Assembly (NCBI GenBank): GCA_963692465.1
Contig: OY829943.1
Span: forward strand, 3,286,001 to 3,350,000
Source: JAUZOB01 sp963692465
Lineage (GTDB): Bacteria; Bacteroidota; Bacteroidia; Bacteroidales; Prolixibacteraceae
DNA: 64,000 nt
Direction: 5' to 3'
A program made the position numbers and the translations under genes. Below the pieces are notes generated by a model. The model searched no databases, was not told the origin of the DNA, and worked only from the letters and a program-made list of their open reading frames with translations. Shown piece after piece: positions 9,859-18,785 of this stretch. Position 1 is the first letter of the stretch, and every line of letters begins with the position of its first letter.

Positions 9859-11427
9859 TCAAGATAGTGCAATTGAGCAGTGCTTGTACCGATGTTCCTG
9901 CTTTAGCAAATCGAAGATTGTTTTTACTGGAGTAAAGGTGCTTCCGGGAACTTCCACGAAGATCGTATTCCATTCAGCCATTGATCCGTTCCATAGGCCC
10001 GGACGTTCCTGTACTTTAATCGTTTTCCCGTTATGTGACTTTTCAGAGATGAATCCGGCATTGGGGTTCACAAACCGATTCAGTTGATATTTCTTCCCCT
10101 GGTAGTTTCGGATAGAGCAAACCAGATCGACCGGGTTAAAATATCCGGCATGGCTCGCAATGGAATGTTGTTGTTCGTTAGTCTTATCAATTTGTGAATT
10201 TTCAACGATTTGGAGCGAAATCGATCCATCATTATTGATTACCCAGAAAGGACCGCCACCTGGATCTCCTTCGTTCCGAACCATTCCGCAGACTCTTAAT
10301 GGACGGTTAATTTTTTCTTTTAGGTAGGCGATGCGTTCTGTTTGAGTGACAACTTTTCTTTGTTCAGGAGGGGTTACATTCATTGTGTTTTTCAGAAAAG
10401 CTGACATTTCGGACAGAAGGGATTCATCAAGATCTTCTGGAGAGGTGTCAAGTATCTGTTGATAGCGATAAAGTTGTTTTCTAATTCGAAGCAATAGTCC
10501 GGCCAGTGCTTTTTTATACTGGATTGTTGGATTGCGCAGGGGCCCCAGTGTAATATTATCAATGTTTTTAATGAAAATCAGATCGGCATTTAACGCATTC
10601 ATATTTTCAAGCAAAGATCCGTGTCCGGCTGGGCGGAATAGCAGATGATTGTCCGAATCTCTGAACGGAGTATTGTCCGGATTTACGGCAATCGCATCGG
10701 TGGACTGTTTTTGTTCGGAAAAAGAAATCAGCAGGTGCACGTTGAATTTTTGTTCGAATTCTTCTCTGAGCGATTCGACTTTGTTGCTGAAATCGTTCTT
10801 ATGTTGGGGTGAAACGGTTAGATGCATCCGAATGATCCGATCGGCCGGACAGGCGTAAAGGCAAGCCTCTTCGAGGTGTTCCTCAAGCGGTGTTTTTGTA
10901 ACGGAATCATATTGGTGAAATTTCAGTAATCCTTTGGGCATATTTCCGTAATTCAATCCTTTGGGTGAAATGAGATAGTCGATGATGTCGGTCATGGAAG
11001 CTTTTTGTATGTTAATTCCATCTTTTTGCAAGGCCGCTGACAGGTCGCCATAAAAAGCAAAATGACTGAGTGTCTCAAAGAATCGTCTTACATTGGCGAA
11101 TGTTGGTTGTTTTAGAAGTTCTGCAGCCTGTTGTTCATTTTTATATTCCTCCCGAAATCGATAGAGCATTCTGAACATTCGCGTAGCAGCTCCTGATGCA
11201 GGAACGAATTTAAGCGGAATCAATCCATTTTTAAGCTGTTTTTCATATTGGAGTCCCAATTTTTCAATCTCCGGTTCTTCCAGATGTATGATTCCATCCT
11301 GAATTGATGCAGCCCTTGCTAATTTCAGAAAAGGAAAACCTTCTGTGAAATTTTTAAGTTGAAGTTCAACTTCTTCGCGTGTCAGTCCGTGTTCGCAAAT
11401 CTGCCTGATATCTTCTTGTCCAAACAT
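9859..11427 (-). CDS. DUF4301 family protein
   Basis: A 522-residue cytoplasmic protein matching the DUF4301 family, found mainly in Bacteroidota and of unknown function. Visible marks are a glycine-rich stretch PASGAATRMFR (76-86), reminiscent of nucleotidyltransferase loops, then RPAGHGSLLENM and a conserved C-terminal part including GDPGGGPFWV and NPVDLVCSI. No signal peptide or membrane segment. It is the first gene of the operon with the TPR protein, comA and aroE, and 37 bp separate it from the next start. A sequence close to the -7 consensus (TATCTTTA) lies upstream on the minus strand. A sugar-nucleotide or nucleotidyltransferase-like activity is only a guess. Confidence 0.85.
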   Translation of the reverse strand: MFGQEDIRQICEHGLTREEVELQLKNFTEGFPFLKLARAASIQDGIIHLEEPEIEKLGLQYEKQLKNGLIPLKFVPASGAATRMFRMLYRFREEYKNEQQAAELLKQPTFANVRRFFETLSHFAFYGDLSAALQKDGINIQKASMTDIIDYLISPKGLNYGNMPKGLLKFHQYDSVTKTPLEEHLEEACLYACPADRIIRMHLTVSPQHKNDFSNKVESLREEFEQKFNVHLLISFSEQKQSTDAIAVNPDNTPFRDSDNHLLFRPAGHGSLLENMNALNADLIFIKNIDNITLGPLRNPTIQYKKALAGLLLRIRKQLYRYQQILDTSPEDLDESLLSEMSAFLKNTMNVTPPEQRKVVTQTERIAYLKEKINRPLRVCGMVRNEGDPGGGPFWVINNDGSISLQIVENSQIDKTNEQQHSIASHAGYFNPVDLVCSIRNYQGKKYQLNRFVNPNAGFISEKSHNGKTIKVQERPGLWNGSMAEWNTIFVEVPGSTFTPVKTIFDLLKQEHRYKHCSIALS

Positions 11428-11575
11428 AGCTAAGTTCTTTTATGTAAAACACCTCTCATCTCAATAAAGATAATTAAAAAGGCGGACTGTTTGTTATTGA
11501 TTATAGCAAGAATTGTTAAACTTTTGCAAAAAGATGCATTCCGGGAAAGTTAAATAACAGTGTCTCTTTTGTTTT

Positions 11576-11583
11576 TATCTTTG
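11576..11583 (+). promoter_or_regulatory. Bacteroidota -7 box (TATCTTTG) for the TIGR01212 gene
   Basis: The octamer matches TAnnTTTG exactly. It lies inside the longest open frame of the downstream gene, so the real start must be downstream of it, at ATG 11605, 22 bp after the box. Confidence 0.65.
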
Positions 11584-11604
11584 CGGAAAATAACCGCTGA
11601 AAAA

Positions 11605-12555
11605 ATGAATGAAATGATTTACTCGTGGGGAAGCACTAAACGGTATAATGATTTTTCGAATTATTTTAAGATTCTTTTCAGCGAACGGGTCCAAAAAGTC
11701 TCTATTGATGCTGGATTTACCTGTCCCAATCGTGATGGAAGTAAGGGAGTTGGAGGATGTACTTATTGTAATAACCGGACTTTTAAGCCGGACTATTGTA
11801 ATCAAAAGAGTAGTGTTGCCAGGCAGGTTGAAGAAGGAATAGAATTCTTTGCCCATAAATACGAGAGTATGCGCTTTCTTGCTTATTTTCAGGCTTACAG
11901 TAATACCTATGCTCCGCTGGAAACACTGAAGGAACTGTATGAAGAGGCTCTTCAGCACCCCAAGATCATCGGGTTGGTTATTGCTACCCGTCCTGATTGC
12001 CTTAGTGAGGAAACCCTTGATTATCTAGAGGGGCTTTCCAAGCGGGTCTATGTGATGGTTGAACTCGGACTTGAATCGTGTAATAATAAGACGCTCGAAA
12101 GCATCAATCGCGGGCATACCTTTGAGGAATCCGTGTGGGCTATTCAGGAGACTGCTCGTCGTGGCATTCACAACGGAGCCCATATGATTCTGGGGTTACC
12201 AGGAGAGACCCGGGAGGAACTGCTTCTTCAGCCGGCTCTTTTATCGAAACTTCCTCTGGAAACCTTGAAATTACATCAGTTGCAGATTCATCGGGGAACA
12301 GCCATGGCCCGTGCGTATGAGAAAGATCCTTCGCATTTTCAGTTGTTTGAAGTCAATGAGTATGTTGAACTGATTGTGGATTATCTCGAACTTCTTAGTC
12401 CCACGATGATTGTAGAACGTTTTGTCAGTCAGGCACCCGCCGGAATGCTAATTGCACCGGACTGGGGATTGAAAAACTTCGAATTTGTTGCTAAGGTTGA
12501 GAAACGCCTACTTGAACGCAATACATGGCAGGGACGGTTATATGGAAATTTATAA
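11605..12555 (+). CDS. TIGR01212 family radical SAM protein (YhcC-like)
   Basis: Radical SAM enzyme of the YhcC/TIGR01212 family; its reaction is not firmly established, although an RNA modification role has been proposed for relatives. The 316-residue product from ATG 11605 carries the family's unusual cluster cysteines: Cys40 in GFTCPNRDG, then Cys52 and Cys55 in GGCTYC. SAM-domain features such as VELGLES and GLPGE follow. The frame extends to a GTG at 11560, but a perfect TATCTTTG box sits within that extension, so the internal ATG is preferred. The next small gene starts 9 bp downstream and is probably co-transcribed. Confidence 0.93.
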   Translation: MNEMIYSWGSTKRYNDFSNYFKILFSERVQKVSIDAGFTCPNRDGSKGVGGCTYCNNRTFKPDYCNQKSSVARQVEEGIEFFAHKYESMRFLAYFQAYSNTYAPLETLKELYEEALQHPKIIGLVIATRPDCLSEETLDYLEGLSKRVYVMVELGLESCNNKTLESINRGHTFEESVWAIQETARRGIHNGAHMILGLPGETREELLLQPALLSKLPLETLKLHQLQIHRGTAMARAYEKDPSHFQLFEVNEYVELIVDYLELLSPTMIVERFVSQAPAGMLIAPDWGLKNFEFVAKVEKRLLERNTWQGRLYGNL

Positions 12556-12564
12556 TTTGAATTT

Positions 12565-12867
12565 ATGGATACATTTTTAAGATTTGCAAACGAGAACACC
12601 GAACTGGTGTTAATATTTGAAGTTCCTGATTTGAACTGTCAATCGCTAAAAAAACAAATAAAAATGATGATTCCATCCGCTCATTTTAATATTTCAGATT
12701 TAGATGAAAATGAAATATTAGAAAGAGTAATAAATGAATCGAAAGAAAAAAATAAGAATAAATGCCTGAAAGGGTTTGTATTTACCAAAGAGAAAGAATC
12801 TGTTCGAGTGCTTTATGAAATTGATTTAAACGCTAAAACTATTTCAAAAGCAGATTATATCGTTTGA
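12565..12867 (+). CDS. Small hypothetical protein
   Basis: A 100-residue protein I do not recognise. It is soluble, rich in Asp/Glu/Lys and without a signal peptide; a Lys/Asn-rich turn (KEKNKNKC) sits near residues 60-67 and beta-strand-like text fills the C-terminal half (SVRVLYEIDL). It begins 9 bp after the radical SAM gene, which supports expression from the same message. Its base composition is more AT-rich than the gene upstream, which may indicate later acquisition. No function proposed. Confidence 0.55.
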   Translation: MDTFLRFANENTELVLIFEVPDLNCQSLKKQIKMMIPSAHFNISDLDENEILERVINESKEKNKNKCLKGFVFTKEKESVRVLYEIDLNAKTISKADYIV

Positions 12868-13085
12868 TTTTTTTAATCAAAATTAAGGGAAATCTCAAAA
12901 AATGAATAATAAGTTAGCCCTGTTTTATCTTGCTAATATATTTGTTTGATTTTTGTGTTGATTTACGGTGGTGTAGTTCCTGTACGACTATTGTATTATT
13001 ATGATGGGGCTATTCTGATTTTATATATTCATGCAATGGCTATATAACAGACTGGTTTATAATAGTAACTCGGTTATTCAATGAA

Positions 13086-14918
13086 TTACTTCTTGGAAAA
13101 CAGACGGTCGATATAGTCGATTTTCCCGGTTTTTCTTAATTCCTGAATAATCTGTTTCCGATATTCTGGTTTATACCAGAAGAAAAATTGACGTTGAGCC
13201 AACTTTTCACTCGGAGAAGTTGCTGTATAGACTTTTTCAAGTGTATAAGGGTTGTAGCCAGTGTAATAAATGGTCGTAGCTAACGTCATGGGTGTCGGGG
13301 TAAAGTCCTGAATCTGTTCGAGATGAAAATTCAGTTTCTTGGTTTCAATCGCCAGTTGAGCCATATCTTCGATCTCACTACCCGGGTGACTGGAGATGAA
13401 GTAAGGGATTAGTTGTTGGTTCATATTCAACTCCTTGTTGATCCGGTTGAATTCAGTCGATAGTTTTCTGAATAGTTCAAACGGAGGCTTCCGCATTAGC
13501 TTAAGGACTCGTTCAGATGAATGTTCCGGTGCTACTTTTAAACGGCCGGATACGTGCTCTTTAATTACCTCACGCAGATATTCGCGGTTTATTTTATTTA
13601 TCTTTCCGTCACCGGTGTTGTGTAGAATCATATCGTAACGAATGCCGCTTCCGATGTAAGCTCTTTTAACTCCGGGAACCGAAGTGACCTTTCGGTAAAG
13701 CTGCAATAATCGTTCGTGATTTGTATCCAGATTCTTGCAGACTGAAGGAAAGATACATGAAGCTCTTCGGCATATCTTGCAGGTTTCCTGTTGCTTTCCG
13801 TGCATCTGGTACATATTGGCTGAAGGGCCCCCCAAGTCGGATAGATTTCCTTTAAAGTCAGCCATCTGTGTAACCTCTTCTACCTCTTTAAGAATCGATT
13901 TCTCCGAGCGACTGACAATAAACTTTCCCTGGTGTGCTGAAATGGTGCAAAAGGCACAACCACCAAAGCATCCCCGGTGAATATTGATAGAATGACGAAT
14001 CATCTCATAAGCCGGGATGATTCCTCTATTGTAATATTTTGGATGAGGTAGTCGGGTAAAGGGTAGTTCGTAGACCCGGTCCAGTTCCTTTTCGGTCATA
14101 ACCGGATATGGAGGATTAACCACGACAAGCCGATTGTCTACTGGTTGAACCAGCTTTGCCGCATTCTGTTTGTTTGATTCTTCTTCGAAGATGCGGAAGG
14201 ATATTGCATAATTTTTCTTGTCTGTCAAGCACTCCTCGTGACTGGATAATTCGATTGAAGTCCAGTCTTTTCGAGTTGCATATTTTTCTTCCTTGTTAAC
14301 CATGAACGCCGTCTGTGGAATATTGGTCAGACTCTCAAAGGGCACCCCTTTTTTGAGTAGACGAATCAGGTCGACAAGAGGCTTTTCTCCCATGCCGTAA
14401 ATCAACAAATCAGCTTGGCTGTCGGCTAAGATACACGGCATCAGTTTATCCGACCAATAGTCATAGTGGGTAAGTCTTCGAAGTGAAGCCTCGATGCCTC
14501 CAATCAGAATCGGTACATCCGGATAGAGTTTCTTAAGAATGTTGGAATAGGTGATGGTAGCATAATCAGGACGGAAACCTGCTTTACCTCCGGGAGTGTA
14601 CGCGTCGTCCGAACGACGGCGTTTGTTGGCCGTATAATGGTTTACCATTGAATCCATGCATCCGGCCGTGATAGCGAAGAACATACGAGGACGTCCGAAC
14701 TTTTTAAAGTCACGCAAATCATCTTTCCAATTAGGTTGGGGAACAATTGCGACACGCAATCCCTCTGCCTCCATAACCCGCCCAATCACGGCTGTACCAA
14801 ACGAGGGATGATCGACATAAGCATCACCTGAAAAAAACACTACATCTACTTCGTCCCAGCCTCTCGCTTCTGTTTCTTTACGGGTAATCGGTAACCAATC
14901 ATTGGAATTTAACGGCAT
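13086..14918 (-). CDS. ygiQ: YgiQ family radical SAM protein
   Basis: Member of the YgiQ family: an N-terminal region, a B12-binding-like/radical SAM core and the UPF0313 C-terminal domain; reaction unknown. The product is 610 residues from ATG 14918, with the cluster motif HRGCFGGCAFC (cysteines 317, 321 and 324). Other family blocks are FFSGDAYVDHPSFG near the N-terminus, GGIEASLRRLTHYDYW, and GSGIRYDM with KVAPEHSS in the radical SAM half. The longer frame uses a TTG 21 bp upstream, but a TATCTTTG promoter box overlaps that TTG and a good AAGGAG ribosome site stands just before the ATG. Single-gene unit. Confidence 0.95.
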   Translation of the reverse strand: MPLNSNDWLPITRKETEARGWDEVDVVFFSGDAYVDHPSFGTAVIGRVMEAEGLRVAIVPQPNWKDDLRDFKKFGRPRMFFAITAGCMDSMVNHYTANKRRRSDDAYTPGGKAGFRPDYATITYSNILKKLYPDVPILIGGIEASLRRLTHYDYWSDKLMPCILADSQADLLIYGMGEKPLVDLIRLLKKGVPFESLTNIPQTAFMVNKEEKYATRKDWTSIELSSHEECLTDKKNYAISFRIFEEESNKQNAAKLVQPVDNRLVVVNPPYPVMTEKELDRVYELPFTRLPHPKYYNRGIIPAYEMIRHSINIHRGCFGGCAFCTISAHQGKFIVSRSEKSILKEVEEVTQMADFKGNLSDLGGPSANMYQMHGKQQETCKICRRASCIFPSVCKNLDTNHERLLQLYRKVTSVPGVKRAYIGSGIRYDMILHNTGDGKINKINREYLREVIKEHVSGRLKVAPEHSSERVLKLMRKPPFELFRKLSTEFNRINKELNMNQQLIPYFISSHPGSEIEDMAQLAIETKKLNFHLEQIQDFTPTPMTLATTIYYTGYNPYTLEKVYTATSPSEKLAQRQFFFWYKPEYRKQIIQELRKTGKIDYIDRLFSKK

Positions 14919-14936
14919 CTGTTCTCCTTTTGATGG

Positions 14937-14944
14937 CAAAGATA
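14937..14944 (-). promoter_or_regulatory. Bacteroidota -7 box (TATCTTTG) for ygiQ
   Basis: Exact TAnnTTTG match on the minus strand, 18 bp before the chosen ATG and followed by AAAAGGAG. It rules out the upstream TTG start. Confidence 0.65.
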
Positions 14945-15170
14945 CAAAAACTCCAGAACTACCACAGTCACCGGATTAATGCTCATGAATCATCTCGAGT
15001 ATTTTCGGGGCGTCTAATTCTCCCTGATATTTTAGATTGTAATTGAATAAAGTTTTATTTTTACTTTTATCTTTATTGCACGATAAGGCTATTGTATTTA
15101 GATTAGTTGCTTTTTATATTAAACTAAAAACTAACAAGAGAACCGATAAAAACTAACAATTCCAATAAAA

Positions 15171-16685
15171 ATGAAGAATCATTTTATCAAACAGGTCGGA
15201 CTTGCTTTTCTGGGAACGGTACTTACTATTGGGTGTTTCGCACAACAAGGCGAGTCTCATGTTCAAACTTCCTTTGAGCCCACTGATGCTTCTTTAAAAC
15301 AATATCAGTATCCACAATGGTTTCGTGATGCGAAATTCGGAATCTGGGCACACTGGGGGCCGCAAGCAGTCCCTCGTCAGGGCGACTGGTATGCAAGACA
15401 GATGTATCAGGAGGGTAGCGATCAATACAAATATCACATAGCACATTACGGACATCCCTCAAAGTTCGGTTACAAAGATCTTATCCCTTTATGGAAAGCC
15501 CAGAGGTGGAATCCGGAAAAGCTAATGGCACTTTATAAAAAAGCCGGGGCAAAGTATTTTGTTAGTATGGGAACCCATCATGATGACTTCTTCCTGTGGA
15601 ATTCGAAGATCCATCGTTGGAATGCGACGAATATGGGACCCAGGAAAGATGTAGTTGCAATTTGGCAAAAAGCAGCAAAGAAAGAGGGACTCCGATTTGG
15701 AGTTTCGGAACATCTTGGGGCAAGCTATACTTGGTTTCAACCTAGTCATGGAGCGGATAAAACAGGCCCGATGGCAGGAATTCCGTATGACGGAGCAGAT
15801 CCTAAATACCAAGATCTTTATCACGCAAAAGCCGACACCGCCGATACCGGATGGCTAACTAATAATCCGGTATTTCAGCAGGACTGGCTTAGCTGCATCG
15901 AAGAATTAATCGACAATTATCACCCGGACTTACTTTATTCCGATAGTGTGTTGCCATTTGGCGATGTAGGCAGAACCATGCTTGCACATTATTATAATCA
16001 GGATATTGCAAAAAACGGAGGCAAGCTCGAAGCAGTCTATAATTGCAAACAACCTTCCGAAGGACGTTGGGCTGAAGATCTGGAGCGGGGAGTGAAAGAT
16101 ACGGTAAGCGCCTACCCATGGCAGACCGACACTTCGATAGGCGATTGGTTTTACCGTACAGGGCAACAGTATAAAAGCACAACTGAAATCATTCAGATGC
16201 TGGTCGATATTGTCAGTAAAAACGGAAACCTGCTAATCAATGTTGTCCAAACTCCTGAAGGAGATCTAGAACCCGATATGCTTGAAATCCTTAATGGAAT
16301 AGGAAAGTGGACCGCTGTTAATGGCGAAGGAATCTATGAATCCCGTCCGTGGAAGATTTATGGTGAAAAGTCCACCGATACTCCCAGGGTGAAAAGTGGA
16401 AATTTCAATGAAGGTCATGTGAAATACGATGCGAGAGACATTCGTTTTACGACCAAAGGAAATATCCTTTATGCCTTCTGTCTGGCGAAGCCGACGACTG
16501 ATGTGAAAATCCTTTCCTTAGGGAAAAATTCGAAGTATAGTCAGAAGACGATTGTGTCTATTAAATTGCTTGGAAGCAAAGAGAAACTTGCATGGAAGCA
16601 GGAAGTAAATTCCTTGATTATTAACAAACCAGTCCATTTGCCTGATTGGCAGGTCGTGGGTTTCAGAATACAGTTCAAAAATTAG
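15171..16685 (+). CDS. Secreted alpha-L-fucosidase (GH29)
   Basis: Retaining glycosidase that removes terminal L-fucose from glycans. The 504-residue precursor has a signal peptide (1-24, ending IGCFAQ) and GH29 blocks: FGIWAHWGPQAVP (56-68), THHDDF (135-140), and PDLLYSDS, where Asp258 is the expected nucleophile. The C-terminal third (from about 380) resembles the beta-sandwich domain of the family. The Cys at 22 is not in a clear lipobox, so periplasmic or secreted localisation is more likely than lipidation. It stands alone, convergent with the next gene. Together with the GH3 and GHL10 genes it suggests use of host or plant glycans. Confidence 0.93.
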   Translation: MKNHFIKQVGLAFLGTVLTIGCFAQQGESHVQTSFEPTDASLKQYQYPQWFRDAKFGIWAHWGPQAVPRQGDWYARQMYQEGSDQYKYHIAHYGHPSKFGYKDLIPLWKAQRWNPEKLMALYKKAGAKYFVSMGTHHDDFFLWNSKIHRWNATNMGPRKDVVAIWQKAAKKEGLRFGVSEHLGASYTWFQPSHGADKTGPMAGIPYDGADPKYQDLYHAKADTADTGWLTNNPVFQQDWLSCIEELIDNYHPDLLYSDSVLPFGDVGRTMLAHYYNQDIAKNGGKLEAVYNCKQPSEGRWAEDLERGVKDTVSAYPWQTDTSIGDWFYRTGQQYKSTTEIIQMLVDIVSKNGNLLINVVQTPEGDLEPDMLEILNGIGKWTAVNGEGIYESRPWKIYGEKSTDTPRVKSGNFNEGHVKYDARDIRFTTKGNILYAFCLAKPTTDVKILSLGKNSKYSQKTIVSIKLLGSKEKLAWKQEVNSLIINKPVHLPDWQVVGFRIQFKN

Positions 16686-16697
16686 TACACTCTATTT

Positions 16698-16756
16698 CTA
16701 TTCGCTCTTTGCTTGATGAATAATCTCGTTATTCCAAACAAGTTAAGGGCGAATAG
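16698..16756. terminator. Possible bidirectional terminator between convergent genes
   Basis: Inverted repeat with outer arms CTATTCGCTC and GGGCGAATAG and weaker inner pairing (CTTG..AATAA / TTATT..CAAG). It spans the short gap between the GH29 stop and the hydrolase stop and overlaps the latter's last codons. There is no long T run, so function is uncertain. Confidence 0.4.
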
Positions 16757-17828
16757 ATTTTCTTTGATCTCCTTGCAACCATTGATCTATCTTGTCAAAA
16801 ACATCAGCCCAATGGTCTTCCTCCTGTAACTTTCCCTTTGCATCAGGACTCCATTTCGTGTAATTGTGATCGTAACCAGGATAACACTGAATGGTCAGGT
16901 TTGATTTATGAGCTTTCATGAAGAAGTAAGGAAGCAAATCGTTTGATTCGGAAGCTGGATCATTAGTGCCATATACGACCAATAACGGACCCTTTATTTT
17001 TAATAGATAATCCAGACTGGTGTCAAAATTGAAGGTGTAATTTGTATAGCTAAAAGCATAGTTCTTGGGATCTTTCTTTTGTAGCTCTTTGCGGTTAACC
17101 CAATATTTCAACCCGTGTAACTTCTCGTACACGGAATCGATGTTTTGCTGGGCCTGTTCTGGAGTCAATTCTTTTCGCATCTCTTTTCGTCTTGCATCGT
17201 GAATGTATGTTTCATCCTGAAATAGTACATGAGCAGACATACAGACTGTCTTCGTAATTAAATGAGGATACAATGCAGATAATTTAGCTGCAATACCGTA
17301 TCCCCGAGAGTGTCCTACTACAAAAATCTTCTTTGGATTTGCTAATTTCTTTCGAAGGATATAACGGATGACTTGACGAGCAGATTGTACATAGTAGTTT
17401 AGATAATCATTTTCATAATATGTCTTTTCCTGAAAGTTCTTGTTGAGAAACTCATCTCGATGATCGTAATCAGCACATAATGAAATTCCTGGTTTGGAGA
17501 TCAATACAAAGTTGTATTTTTTTAATAACTCCTCATGAATTAAATTGTCTAATATGGAGAAACACTCATTTTTCTGATAAGTGTAGATCAACGCTTCGGG
17601 ATAGGAACCCTGAATAAACAATAATAAAGGTTTATTTAAAGCATGTCCTGTATTCATAATGAACCGGATAGAATCGCAGGTAGAATGGGGTGTCTTATCT
17701 TTGATTGAGAAATATTCAAATCCTGCACTTCTGATAATTTTTGACTGATTCTGAGCAATACTGTTCTTTGTGAGAAGGAAACAAAATCCAATTAAAAGGG
17801 ATAAAATTATTTTATTCTTGAAAATCAT
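16743..17828 (-). CDS. Secreted alpha/beta hydrolase
   Basis: A 361-residue precursor with a signal peptide (1-25, ending KNSIAQ) and an alpha/beta-hydrolase fold. The nucleophile elbow is GHSRG (172-176, Ser174); the acid/base part is likely Asp in VVYGTNDPA and His in YPGYDHNYTKW near the C-terminus. This is typical of serine esterases or peptidases of the dienelactone hydrolase or prolyl oligopeptidase type; the substrate cannot be read. The gene is co-directional with the TPR gene upstream, but a 10-bp stem hairpin lies between them. Convergent with the fucosidase. Confidence 0.8.
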   Translation of the reverse strand: MIFKNKIILSLLIGFCFLLTKNSIAQNQSKIIRSAGFEYFSIKDKTPHSTCDSIRFIMNTGHALNKPLLLFIQGSYPEALIYTYQKNECFSILDNLIHEELLKKYNFVLISKPGISLCADYDHRDEFLNKNFQEKTYYENDYLNYYVQSARQVIRYILRKKLANPKKIFVVGHSRGYGIAAKLSALYPHLITKTVCMSAHVLFQDETYIHDARRKEMRKELTPEQAQQNIDSVYEKLHGLKYWVNRKELQKKDPKNYAFSYTNYTFNFDTSLDYLLKIKGPLLVVYGTNDPASESNDLLPYFFMKAHKSNLTIQCYPGYDHNYTKWSPDAKGKLQEEDHWADVFDKIDQWLQGDQRKSIRP

Positions 17829-17850
17829 TTAAATTCATCTTTTTTATTTC

Positions 17851-17879
17851 ACACTCATTATTTCTTTGGTAATGAGTGT
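17851..17879. repeat. Hairpin in the gap between TPR and hydrolase genes
   Basis: Perfect 10-bp inverted repeat ACACTCATTA / TAATGAGTGT with a 9-base loop. A T-rich stretch follows on the plus strand only, so on the transcribed minus strand it is more likely an mRNA processing or stability structure or an operator than a terminator. Confidence 0.5.
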
Positions 17880-17906
17880 TGTACTTTTTTAGTATCCACT
17901 ATCTTC

Positions 17907-18539
17907 CTATTCAGAACATTTTTGAGCGACTACCCGGTATATGAGAGCGTTCTTTGATTTTGGATCGATTTTCAGTGCTTTATCGAAATCAACGATTGCT
18001 TCCGTGAAATTTTTTGAGGTAAGTTTTGCAATTCCTCTGAAAGTATAGGCATCAGCATACTTGGGATTCAATTCAATCGCCAGATCAAAGTCCTTCATAG
18101 CCTTGTCTGTTTTTTTTAGTCCCAGCCAGGTAATCCCCCGGTAATAATAAACGTTGCAATCTCGCAAATTGAGTTTAATTGCTTTATTGCAATCTTTAAG
18201 TGCATTTTTATAATCATGTAGCTGGACATAGGCAAATCCCCTTGAAGAGTATGCCTCGGCATATTTTGACTTTAAGCTAATCGCCTTATTGAGGTCACTT
18301 ATTGCTTCCGCTCCTTCTGTCTTTTCCAGTCTCAGTTTGGCAGTTCCTCTGTAATAATAGGCATCGGCATCTTTGGTATTAATTGCGATAGCCTTACTGT
18401 AATCATCAATTGCTCCCTGATAATCTTTTGCTTCGTATTTAGCTTTTCCTTTGTCAGAGTATTCTTTACTTGTTTGAGAATAACAACTTATGATTGCTCC
18501 CCAGAAAACGATTAAGCTAACAAATATTACTTTCTTCAT
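17907..18539 (-). CDS. Secreted tetratricopeptide repeat protein
   Basis: A 210-residue precursor from ATG 18539 (MKKVIFVSLIVFWG) with a signal peptide ending near ISCYSQ at residue 21. The longer frame adds 25 residues from upstream and would bury this signal peptide, so the internal ATG is chosen. Five TPR units follow in tandem, with repeated text such as DADAYYYRGTAKLR, AYSSRGFAYVQL and ADAYTFRGIAKLT. The Cys at 19 in IISCYS may be a lipid attachment site. A protein-interaction role in the envelope is expected; no partner is identified. Confidence 0.82.
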   Translation of the reverse strand: MKKVIFVSLIVFWGAIISCYSQTSKEYSDKGKAKYEAKDYQGAIDDYSKAIAINTKDADAYYYRGTAKLRLEKTEGAEAISDLNKAISLKSKYAEAYSSRGFAYVQLHDYKNALKDCNKAIKLNLRDCNVYYYRGITWLGLKKTDKAMKDFDLAIELNPKYADAYTFRGIAKLTSKNFTEAIVDFDKALKIDPKSKNALIYRVVAQKCSE

Positions 18540-18785
18540 GTTTGTAATTACTTCCTTTTGACTAATGAGTATTAATTTCAATAGAATAAAATTAGCTAAA
18601 ATTACTCTAAACAAAAAACAAGGGCAATTTCAATAAAACATAAGTGACGGTATTCGCATTTGTAAAAGTTTCATGTTAACAGGTTTTAAAGAAGTAGGGG
18701 ATAGAAGTGGGTGAAAAAGGGGGGACGAACCCATTTATTTATTAGATTTGGAGGACACAAACCACATAAACAGAAGCATCAATTT

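Noticed and set aside
16698..16756. Inverted repeat as an insertion sequence end
   Set aside because: It spans only the gap between two intact convergent genes; no transposase is present.
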